Assembly (NCBI GenBank): GCA_949361645.1
Contig: OX442415.1
Location: forward strand, 1,806,226 to 1,870,225
Direction of reading: 5' to 3'
Source of the DNA: Spongilla lacustris
Taxonomy: Eukaryota; Porifera; Demospongiae; Spongillida; Spongillidae
DNA length: 64,000 bases
Part shown: positions 49,080-59,954 of the stretch, piece by piece
How positions within the stretch are numbered: the stretch's first letter is position 1
Layout: each line of letters opens with the position of its first letter
The notes under the pieces: generated by a model
What the model was told of the DNA's origin: nothing
Databases searched by the model: none
The model's input: the letters and a program-made list of their open reading frames with translations, nothing else
Made by a program: the position numbers and the translations under genes

Positions 49080-49430
49080 AGTTACAACTGAGACAAAACT
49101 GAAGCCATTTTCATGCATGAAGATTGCAATGGTATATCGGTATATCCCCTGCAACAACTAGGATAATGCATGTATCAAAGCTACAAACATGGTCAAAGAT
49201 TGGTATAGTGTGTTATAGCTACATAACCACAAATTGGTATAACGTTTCAAAGGTACGTGGTCATGTTCCAACCAAAATACTTTGGTTGCTATAAAAACCT
49301 ACTCTTGGATGGGTAGGCGAGATTGAATGCATGTTCACATAGAAGAGCAAATAGCAAAGCTACATATGCATGCACAGCCACAGGTACAATACGTCCATGG
49401 TCACTGATTGGTATTATATATATATATATA

Positions 49431-50253
49431 TGGGACAGTCTCCGCGATAACTGCCCTTCGCATATATTCATAAAATGTTATAAAAATGATTCTCTTTTGA
49501 ATCGATATATCTTCGGAACGGTTAAAGCTATCAACATCCTATTTTCAACACTTCATACCACACCATTTGGCTATGGTAGGATACATTTTGGGGTCTTGCA
49601 CTTGCTCCTTGCCAGTATTGCAACGTTTGATACCCCACCGGGTTCAAACCCGCCATAACTTTCTGTAGAAGTAATCAAATCGCTTTAAATTCAGTTTGTA
49701 GGTGGAGAGGTCCTATATCTATCTATTTGTTCTGTTCGCTAATTTTTATGCAATCCGTTACGGAGATATAGTTGAACAAACTACGTGCACATTTTCGCGC
49801 TCGTTTCGCGCCAATGATTTGGGCAAATTGCGCTCCGCTCAATGTATGGGGAGGCGGGGGATTATTACATTGGCGCGAATCAAGCGGGAAAACGTGCACG
49901 TAGTTTGTTCAACTGTATCTCCGTAACGGATGGCATAAAAATTAACGAACAGGACAAATCGATAGGTATAGGACCTCTCTACCTACAAACCGAATTTGAA
50001 GCGATTTGATTACTCCTACAGAAAGTTATGGTGGATTTGAACCCGGTGGGGTATCGAACGTTGCAATACTGGCAAGGAGCAATTGCAAGATCCCAAAAAA
50101 AACTCTACCATAGAGAAATGGTATGGTATGAAGTGTTGAAAATAGGGTGTTGATAGCGTTAACCGATCGGAAGATATAGCGATTCAAACGAGAAGCATTT
50201 ATATAACATTTTATATATATATGCGAAGGGCAGTTTTCGCGGAGACTGTCCCA
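49431..50253. mobile_element. 823-bp fold-back element (palindromic dimer) in a TA repeat
   Basis: It starts TGGGACAGTCTCCGCGATAA and ends with the near complement TTTTCGCGGAGACTGTCCCA. Arms of about 370 bp are inverted copies throughout (for example gttgaacaaactacgtgcac versus gtgcacgtagtttgttcaac), around a short centre near 49800-49870. It sits in TATATATA sequence. Each arm contains ccgggttcaaa, similar to a pol III B box. The relative at 60268-60693 is not dimeric. Confidence 0.85.
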
Positions 50254-50315
50254 TATATATATATATATATAATATAATATTATATATATATATATATTAT
50301 ATATATATATAATCT
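50254..50315. repeat. (TA)n tract
   Basis: Imperfect TA repeats immediately right of the fold-back element. A shorter TA run lies on its left (49416-49430), consistent with insertion into TA-rich DNA. Confidence 0.85.
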
Positions 50316-50723
50316 CTGAGTAAACCAAATTTGGTTAAACTGTTTCATGCATGGTTTAATGTGCACACTATACATTGGTTTAAGGTTTAGTTTACTGGCG
50401 ATCGATATAGTATGAGGATTAGAGCAAACCTGACATGCAGAGCATTAACTCAGCCAATGCACCATTTTAATATCTACCAAAGGTATTTTGTGTGATGTGC
50501 ACACAGGCATGGAAACAGGCAAAGGCTTAAGGATTCAAAACCAATTCAACCTACATGTAAAGGCATTCAGCCTTATCAACCCTATACACTGTATAGAATA
50601 GCGTCAAATAGGTGTTTACATTTATTTGGGACACGACCTTGGGTTGACATAGCAATCAACCTAATGTATCTTATGCATTAGCTGGACCACTTTGTCTTTC
50701 GTTGCTACGGCCCTGATATATAA

Positions 50724-50905
50724 TTACGGTGGTCCGGTAGGTCGCGGCTGTCGTGACGTACACATACGCGATTTGCGGACGTGCATGTGCAAATCGCGTA
50801 TGTGCACGTCCGCAAATCGCAGATGCACGGATGTGCATGTGTGCAGGTCCGCAAATTGCGTACGTGCACATCATGACAGCCGCGACCTATCGGGCCACCG
50901 TATTA
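50724..50905. mobile_element. Palindromic MITE with GC-rich arms
   Basis: The left end TTACGGTGGTCCGGTAGGTC and the right end gacctatcgggccaccgtat are inverted, as are the subterminal cgcggctgtc and gacagccgcg. Internal cgcgatttgcggacgtgcat units are also repeated in both orientations. The transcript would fold into a long hairpin. The target duplication is unclear within the surrounding TAAT sequence. Confidence 0.75.
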
Positions 50906-52684
50906 ATAACTTCTACTGCAGAGAGTCTACAGTAACATGCATAGCCTAGCAAGCACCTTGACACTATTAGCATACTGATACTGGGTCAATGAACGACATG
51001 AAGCATAACCCCGATTGTTCAAAAGTGAAAGGAAGTGGAAGAAATGAGCAACGAATGGAGAAGGAACATCTGGTGTATGGCTTAGGCTGCATGGTAATGC
51101 TCTACACTAGCTACCAACGGGAGCACCCCCAAAGAAAAAAAGTTGTCTACAGCCCTGACTGAAGGAAATGGGTGAATGAAGCAAGTCCTTATCTTCGAAG
51201 CTCCACCTATACTTCACCTTCCCAGAAGAAGACTAGAGTGAGCTGCAGTGATACTATTTGCATCTTGATTTTAGCGCATTATTAGCTTAGCTCGATCTGT
51301 ATTTTTCATTTATATCATCTTTTAGACATTTACCACATAGTGCACGAGACCACTTATGTCAAGCAATTTATAATACACATGGGCGTGTAATGCTGCAGTT
51401 GAAGAACTTTCAAAAGAAAGGTTGCAATATACGTATACACGTGCCATAGAATTTTCTTCATTACCAAAAAACACAAACTGATATATATGTTCAGCTTTGC
51501 AGTGGTTTATTTTGTATGGTTAATCAACATCTTAAATTTAATCTGCACTGTTATGAATGAATACTATTTCGTCACAGATCAGACCAAGCAATATGAATGT
51601 AGAACCACATAATGGATACATTGGTGATGTTTTAGGCCTAGCTCTATCATTCAGTTCATCACGGCATGAGTAACCATAATTAGAGTATTGTCATTCCCAA
51701 CAAAGGAGTTAGAATCATGCACCTACGTGTACCTCTGGTTTCCTGCACCTTCTCCAGTGGGAAAAAGGTCAAGAGTATATTTGCCACTCTAGTTTGTTAT
51801 GGGGTGAAATGAAGGTGGGAGCTCAAGGTGGGTATATGGGAGTGAGTGAATTGGCATATCTCATATAGAATTGTACACTTCACCGCAAATTCCTGTTCTG
51901 GGAGATTAGATGTGAGTGATGCATTAGGAAGTCATCCGAATAATGGAATTCTTTGTCTATACATGTATCTATCCCAGTTGAAAGATTACACAAAGCATGG
52001 CATATTTAATTTGTGTTCAATAACCAAGAGTATGCAGTTGACATAAAACAGCATGATGAGTTAATTCCTTGGGTGCTGTGGCTGATTTAAACAAACTCAC
52101 TCTCCATGATGTTCATGCAAGATGGCCTCCAGTTCAGATCTGGGACATGCATGTGTATTATTTAAGGAAGGAGGGCTGACTTGATGTATGAAGTGCTGAA
52201 GGTGTCAATTAGTCAGAACCTTATGTTCACTTCTGTAAAAAATACTTTTGAAACACTATTCAGCAGTATACTACATGCTGTCATTTGAACAATTGGGGAG
52301 GGGTAATTAATTTTGTGCATGTGAAGTGAACAACCCATTTACACCACAAGTGCTTCATCATCTAGCTTGTTTTCCAACCCTACAAAGAACCTGTGGCAGC
52401 AATAGTAAGTACTGAGCCCTCCTCACTCCATTCTCCCACTCTACTCCCTTCGCCAATGTGATTGGAGTTGTGAAATTGGCCACGAATGCCTATATATACA
52501 TACGAATATGCATAAGCATTCATAATCATTCTGTATACAATGTATGATATTATATATAAGGTAGCACAATTTTAATACAACCATTGTTTTACATTGCATG
52601 TAAATCTATTGTATTGCTAACAAATAACTATGATATGTCCATCATTTTCTAGCATGTGTATCTTATCTACAAAATTACTTGCAG
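50906..52684. other. Intergenic stretch downstream of the kinase gene
   Basis: No gene recognised on either strand. It contains the 3' flank of the minus-strand receptor kinase gene that ends at 52685. Short open frames have no family resemblance. Confidence 0.45.
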
Positions 52685-55600
52685 TTACAGCTGTTCAGCA
52701 ATACTTTTGACGCTGTTAGATAGAAGCTCCAGCTCTGAAACAAGTTGCACAAATGTTGGACGGCTTTGAGAGTCATCTACCCAACAACTCTTCATCAATC
52801 CAAAACTAAAATAAAGAATACAGATGGAAGTCCATAATTACATATTTTTGCTCACATGGCATCAGGACAAAGATTTGGTTGCTGCAGCCTCAGTCCTCTG
52901 TCCAAATGGTCCAGGATTTCAAAGTTCTCAACACCAGGGTAAGGTGTTGTTCCAATGCTGAACACCTCCCACCATGTCACCCCATATGCCCACTGATGAT
53001 TAGGATAGAAGGAAGGAAAGTGAAACCAACCCGATGTGTATTGTGCTCAGGACAAAGAAAGTTCATTACGTACATTAAAATAAGGTAAATGCAGTGAGAA
53101 TGCTACAGCTATGAGATCAAATGTCCCTGCTGGTATTGGTGAGGTAGACCAAAATATCATACGATGCTAAGAGTTTGAATATAATCAACTGTATTGAAAC
53201 CCAATTAATTATATTTTGCAATTATTCTTATGTTTCCACCAAAAAACAAGATTAAATTAAATCTTATACATTGTGCAATTTTACAAGTAACACGATGAAT
53301 GCACGTTATTTCAACACTTTGTTATTAATCAAAGATACCTTCATCATTCTGACCTACAGTGTACATGTAGGTCATTTTGTAGGATGATGGAAGTTGTACT
53401 ATATATAATGTTTGAAAGAGACTGCCTAAACTCACAATATCTGATTTTTCCGTACTAATTCCATCACGTATCATCTCTGGAGGCATCCATTTGACTGGAC
53501 ACTTATTGGTTTTCGTCATCCTGTAGTAATTTTCAATATACATGTCTCTAGACAGTCCAAAGTCTCCAACTTTGATCACCAGATCAATGCCCACCCTATA
53601 AATATGCAAAGTGTGTTCACACAATTGCAACAGTAATTGCAATGTTGCTGCTTAATAAGAACTATATAAGCTAAAATCAATTTATAACACTGCATAACCA
53701 TTGTGACAATCATCATTATTCATGTCTTTAACTTCAGCCATATTTATGATGCCTCTGAAATTGCTCAACTTGCTTAAAATCTCTATTTGTGTGAATCAAT
53801 AAAAAAAGTATGGTACAAAAGATGTACATTTATTATACATACGCAGTCTGAAAAACAGGATTGGCTCTCACAATTATCATGATAGGCAACAGTTATTTGG
53901 AGATAATAATTTGGATTTAGATAATAGGTAGTGTAAAGGGCCTGTATTGTGTACCAAATAATGAATCATGTGGCCATGAAAAAGGACGATTTTCTACCTA
54001 GAAATGTAAACTGCATTAATGAAAGAATTTAAATCAGACTAGACTAATCATAGTTAAGTATTTAATTGGCATGATGATTGGCTATGTGGTAAAATGATTC
54101 ATGTACACTCACAAGCAGTTCCTTGCTGCAAGGTCTCTGTGGACAATTCTTTTATCAGCCAAGTAGCTCATCCCTTTAGCTATGTCCAAACACATAGAAA
54201 TCAAAATATTGCAAGACAATCCCTGTACAATGAGGGAGTCACAGGTCAATTTAATTCAAATAAAATAGTTTAATAATAGATCAATTTACACTTGCCTCCG
54301 GGTATTGATCTATCTTTTCATATCTCCTTGCCTGCTGTAGGTATTTCTTGAGGTTCCCATTAGCCATGAAGGGAAGCACCATAAGTGGCACACCATTGGG
54401 TGAGTTCAGGCACATTCCCACAAATCCCAAAACATTGGGATGTTTGAAGGACTTCATTGAAGCACATTCTTCTAAGAATGCTTTTATAATATCTTCAGAG
54501 CAAGTATCTGAATGGATATACCTTGTTCGATTTACTACACTTAAATACCATCACAAATACATACAGGCACTAGATTGGTACATAGATTGAATTGTAAGAG
54601 AGAAAACATTGTAGACATTCAAAATAACAGTAAGCAACTTCATTTCTTAATAACCATACTCTTAGTGGACTTCACAGCCACTTCTTGGGTTGGGCCATCT
54701 TTTGTAGTCAATGTAGCATGATACACAACACCAAATTCTCCTGAATAGTGGTATGTAAAAGATACACATTGTGTCAGTGCTGGAGAAAATATGCATACCT
54801 GAACCACATGGCTGCTCATCCATTTGGAGCTGATCGAAATTGACCAATATGTCCTCAAAATGTTTTGTGCAATATTCTCCAATATATATTTTTGTTTTCA
54901 CATGTCCATCAGTTGTACCTTGAATAAAAATTTCTATAGTCATTAATTGATATGCGAAGGATATGTAACATACCAAGGCTGTAAATGTGTGTAGTACTTA
55001 TTTCTATGGCTGCATTGGCATCTTTAGACTTCCTGATACGTTCTCTAAAAATGGGCAATTAGTATCAAAGTGACTTCCTTTTCTTGTTACATGTACATAC
55101 AAGTCATCAGTAAAAGCCATTCTGGGTGAATTTTGATACAAGTTAAGTAAATATAAATATAAGTGCCACATTGCTCCGTATGCAGATCACACTTATTTAT
55201 TTATTCACATACAATGTATGACCTACATGTATGCAGATAAACCTTTGAACAAAGTGAAAAATCATTCTACACATACATCTGTACTGATATTAATCATTCT
55301 GCATGTTCACCTATACAACACATGATTAACATATGTGTGCAAATATCTGTAATTTGGTGGTGCATGTGTCTAAATGCAATTGATGGCACTATCAAAAGTA
55401 GATGCTAGCCCTAGATAACAATATAGAAATGGAGCTGTACATTATGTAGGTTAGGAAGCAATGCTCTTGAAATGCTGATTATATGATAAATAGTTTTGTC
55501 TTATTTTTCTGGAAGTAATGATGTAAAGACCCTTTTTAAAATAGCGTTCTGCATCATCTGGAACATTGCTATACCTTGATGCTCTTTGCTGGGTTTTTCG

Positions 55601-55871
55601 GCAAACAGCAACAGAAATGATAATGATGATCAGAATGAGGACTGCCATGCTGACAATGGAGACTGGCACACCTATCGCAAGGGCCTCTGATGGGGAAGAT
55701 CAATAATGATTTTTATTTATACAAAATACACATATACATTACAAGCAGAAGGACTAATATAACAATAAGTTCTATGGATCTACATGTACCACAGATGATC
55801 CTGCTCGAGACAGGAGTTTATGTATAATGCATTTTAATTTATTAGAATACATATTATCAACTGTTGCGAAT

Positions 55872-55902
<31 letters not shown>

Positions 55903-57069
55903 AACATTAATAACTAATTGTACTATCATTTTTCTGTTGGGGTGTTTGAGGACAGATCAGCAGACCTGAATTAACTAGCTGCCATACATGGTATAGGAAG
56001 TGTTGTCTTTCCTACCTTTCCCTGACAGTGCAACATCAAGCTTGAAGCCAAATCCCCCACGGAAATGATCTTTATTCAGTGTAATCAGCATAGTGCCATC
56101 ATCTGATGGAATAGATTTGTATGAGGTATGTTACTTTACATACACCCCCACACATGAGGTACATGTATGTTACTTAACATACACCCCCACATGCACTTAC
56201 CTATTTTTTCCTCAACATGAAGATCATCTGTGGGTGGGATCATCTGAGGAGGCGTGGTTAGTTCATCCTTCGGAGAGGGTGTTGCCTCCTGCTGAGTGGG
56301 TGTGGCCTTCTGCTGGGTGGGTGTGGCCTCCTGCTGAGTGGATGTGTACTCTTCCGGAGAGGGTGTGGGCTGCTGAGTGGTTGTGGCCACATTTTCACCA
56401 GATGCCAGGGGAGATCCAACATCCGCACTCTTAACACTTCCATCAAGAGTTTCCTCCCTCTTAAGAGGTGTGCCCGCACTGACCATCTGGGGTTGTTCCT
56501 TTTCTCTTCCAAGAGGAGGTGTGTCCCCTTCTCTGCTAGGCATGTCCCCTTCTCTGCTAGGCATGTCCCCTTCTCTGCTAGGCATGTCCCCTCTGCCCTC
56601 CTTCCTCTTCCTCACTCTAAAGGTAGCCATGTTTGACGTCGCCTTGATGATGGCCACACCCTCAAGGTAGGGAAGCCCCACCAAGCTCCTCCCATCCACC
56701 TCCACCAGCTGGTCCCTAGGCTGTATCCTTCCATCTGACTAGGCCGGATCACCAGGTACAGTAAGGATTATCATCCCTTGTCCTATGAAGGGGAAAGTGG
56801 TGTGCATTACAACAATGAGCACAGATGTGATGTGTGCTAGTCTGCTGCCAGGTATTAATATAATATTACCAATAACTAATCGTAACGATAACCATATGGT
56901 TATTAATCACCAATATAACCAGATGGTTATTAATCACCAATCCTGATCATGGTTACAGTCCAGGCTTATCTAAAGGGGCATGGCCTGCTTACCTGGAGCA
57001 CTTTGCTGGTTTCTATCCACTCCGAAGCCAAATCTCTCATGAGCGTTACAAGGATAGTTGTGTCATCAC
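52685..57069 (-). CDS. Receptor tyrosine kinase with PDZ-like ectodomain modules
   Basis: Twelve exons on the minus strand: 57069-56993, 56782-56201, 56102-56016, 55686-55575, 55044-54974, 54918-54799, 54740-54660, 54507-54290, 54222-54113, 53595-53436, 52992-52856, 52805-52685. Phases agree at every junction except after the first exon, which needs one more base. Order: a PDZ domain ([10 protein letters not shown] region, then [20 protein letters not shown]), a Thr/Pro/Gln stalk with eight-residue repeats, the first strands of another PDZ ([18 protein letters not shown]), a membrane helix ([20 protein letters not shown]), then the kinase: [44 protein letters not shown] and KWMPPEMI, ending AEQL. 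The loop has the YxxxYY pattern of insulin-receptor-like kinases. An in-frame TAG interrupts PDZ1 at 56739-56741. No signal peptide was found; the 5' end is incomplete. The kinase is certain; fusion to PDZ rests on splice phase. Confidence 0.82.
55871..55906. repeat. (CA)n microsatellite
   Basis: Imperfect CA repeat within the intron between the partial second PDZ exon and the membrane-helix exon of the kinase gene. Confidence 0.9.
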
Positions 57070-57229
57070 CTGGATGAAGAACACATTTTTGTGTGTGTTC
57101 ATTGGTATATGTGTGTACATACACACATTGTACATATACATGTATGTGTGTCCATGGTTGGTCCATGTACAGCTCAACCTCGAGGACTTCCCAACTACAT
57201 GTAGCTATTAACAAGACAAAACAAACACA

Positions 57230-57420
57230 ACCAAAATTCTAATTTAGCAAGAATAATTCTCCCACCCAACTCCACTGACTCATCCCCAGGCCTTATCCTC
57301 CCACCCCATCCTGCATGCTCATGGTGGTTTCACAAAAGGGCGTGGTCAACTTGCTGCCTGACATCTCTTTATTGATGTATCCTTCTCCACTGTTATCAGG
57401 ATGGTTGGAAAATCATGGGA
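57230..57420 (-). pseudogene. Further PDZ-like remnant upstream of the kinase gene
   Basis: On the minus strand TILITVEKDTS (57375-57410) resembles the first PDZ strand seen in the next modules ([20 protein letters not shown]). GRIRPGDESVELGGR (57250-57300) aligns with [16 protein letters not shown] of PDZ1. Stops and frame changes between them mean it is not an intact exon. It points to a once longer array of PDZ modules. Confidence 0.5.
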
Positions 57421-59460
57421 CATGTTAACTCTTTGGACGCCATGCAAGTTAATATATATGAATTCATGCATATGCACGTAACCATTATATGGATTTTACC
57501 ATGACAGTGTAAATAAAAAGTGTGGACCTTCATGATGCATGCATGCATGCAGATAGTTGCTATGCACTTGTAAAGTTACTAGTACATGACATGATTGGTT
57601 ACAACTGTAGTAATGATGTTTGTATTCAAGAAGACATTATTCCGATGATTTCACAAATTCAGCACTCCATTTATTTATTCCAAGAACAGAAATCACTAAT
57701 ACAATTACATGTACTTAAGCCAAGAACAGTAATGTGTAGCCCACATAATGCCATCTCAATCTGCCTTTAGCCAGTTCATAATTGGGTCAGTTGTTACAAC
57801 ACAAGATGTGCTTACACCCCCAGTGCCCCACTTATATAGGTTTATGGATTCAGCATCGGCTACATATTGCACTGACTTGCATGCATGCATGTGAATGTAA
57901 AAGGTACTATTCAAAGCAATTCTTTGTAATAAAAAACAACAGATGATTATATGGCATATATGCACTTGGCGTTCAAAGAGTTAATATTAGTATATATCGA
58001 TCTCCATTAGCCCATCACACACCTTCCCTCCATCCTCCCCATCACACACCTTCCTTCCCTCATCCCCATCACACACCTTCCCTCGATGCTTTCTATCCCA
58101 AAACATATGTGAAATATATTTTTAAGGTTAGCAAAGTATTTTTGGGACATGACCATGTAGCTTTGAAGTATTACACCAATTACATGTACTTGGCTTCAGT
58201 TTGGCTTCCATACGTGTACAATATGACCACATTTAAGGTCAACTGATCCCTACCTAGAAAACAATATATATTGAGGTGTGCACAATTACAAAACCACAAA
58301 CCTGCCAATATTTTAAGTTTACCATTAAATTGGTTCGACATATTCACCAACTTATTTGCAGTGAACCCGTGATCCAAGAAGGTGATAGCATCCTCGCGAT
58401 CTGATGGTACCTATTGCTGTATCGTGCCATACCTAGCTGTTCCGTACAGTGCCGTAGTACCAAAGATGTGTCGGTCCTCCTCAAGTGGACCCTATGGCAT
58501 ATAACTGACCCAAATACGTCACAGCTGCGGATGGATTACATCACCGCTACGAGGATGGAATGTTAATTTGTTTGTACAAGACAGACGTTGCTCGCGAAAC
58601 GGGTATTAACCCCAGTTGATCCATCGCACGCTGCTTGCGAATGGTGGAACACGAATGGCACGTACCCAAAAGTCATTGCCACTCACAAAGCTAGCTGTGA
58701 ATGAGCGCCTCCTTCTGTTTGTCGTTCAATGTATGCACTCCAATAATTTGACCCATCGCAAGACGTACACCTCTACAAGCATAATCCATTTTGGTTATAG
58801 TATATCCGTGCTACTTGCATTGTACTTGTTGATTACAGCAACATTCATGCGGTCAATTAGTAATCCAACCTAACAGCCAGTTATGGAAATAAGCAGTCTG
58901 ATCCGAGAATACATCTTGATTATATTACGATGATTGAACCGTCTAATTATAAGAATACGAGAAACTTAGTTTGTCATTAGCGGAAATGCTAATTTATATA
59001 TCAACCTTACCCACATCCTGCTTTAAACGTACATATATATCAACTCACTCAGATATAGCTAGAATATAATATTGACGTTTCTAAACAGTACAGTGGACGA
59101 CATACATGTATGGTGGGCCATACCTTACGATTTCGTCTTTAAACGTATATATTTTACCTGGCATGTATATGGTACGTTCGAAATGTATGCTCTGTACCGT
59201 AGAGTATGCCAACCATACGTGTACTATTTTAAGAAGAAAAAAAAGGCACGTGCTTATAATTAAACGAGCTTATCTTCGTTCGCTCAGTAGCGCGCACTTG
59301 TTTAGCCATTTCTGGAGATAAATGTATGGTACAGTACTCTAACGTGGATTTTGAAGAAGCAGCGCTCGATACGCCACTCTTAATTTGCTTCTTTTGTTTT
59401 TCTTGTGCCTTTCTGATGTTGTCCTATACCTTCCATGATTTGAATTTATATACGTACGTA
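57421..59460. other. Intergenic stretch with simple repeats
   Basis: No gene recognised. It contains a tandem ccccatcacacaccttccctc repeat (58011-58086), a fragment of the gcggatggatt..catcaccgctacg dispersed repeat (58528-58555), and promoter-side DNA of two divergent genes (kinase to the left, NIDO to the right). Missing 5' exons of the kinase gene could lie here. Confidence 0.4.
58011..58086. repeat. Short tandem repeat, about 3 copies
   Basis: Three copies of ccccatcacacaccttccct with variable spacers. No coding frame or function apparent. Confidence 0.8.
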
Positions 59461-59550
59461 CGCGTATAGGCAGGTTTATACATGAAGATAAGAATTTATG
59501 CGGCGTAAGTAGAATGAAAATTAATTGTATATCATCCAATTTCAGACTCT

Positions 59551-59745
59551 ATGGCAGTGTGTGGTTTATTATTGATGCTGTGCACGCCATTTGTAACTGC
59601 GATCCCGCTAAGTTCATTCTATCCGTATGGATTAGCAGCTGATGATTTTTTATTGCCTCCTTATGATGACGGATTTGTTATGAAAAGTACGCTATTAAAA
59701 ACAGCAATCGCCAGGGGTGGCGACTACTCAAACTTTCCGAAATGA
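59551..59745 (+). pseudogene. Duplicate first exon of the NIDO gene (copy A)
   Basis: It encodes MAVCGLLLMLCTPFVTAIPL then FYPYGLAADDFLLPPYDDGF, almost identical to the exon at 59955 up to the DDG motif, then diverges and stops at 59745 without a matching donor. Upstream sequence (from about 59470) is duplicated too, at an offset of 404 bp. It is either a degenerate duplicate or an alternative first exon encoding a 64-residue secreted peptide. Confidence 0.6.
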
Positions 59746-59954
59746 CGAAGTGAGAATAGTCAAAATAGTTACCATTAGGCTTCTAAATGTTTGCTACCGA
59801 TTATACAAATACTTTGCTTCTTTTTTTTTTTTCTTGCATGATTTGAATCAAGTTATACGTATATAGCTATAGGCAGTTTAATTAGATGAAGAATTTATGC
59901 GGCGTATAAGTACAATGAAAATTAATTATATTATATCGTCCAATTTCAGACTCT

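Noticed and set aside
49600..49660. tRNA gene suggested by ccgggttcaaacccgcc
   Set aside because: Only a B-box/T-arm-like stretch is present; no acceptor stem, anticodon arm or A box could be paired.
54287..54300. GC-AG donor (GAG/gcaagt) in the kinase gene
   Set aside because: A regular donor, AGT/gtaaat, two codons further keeps the same phase and needs no exception.
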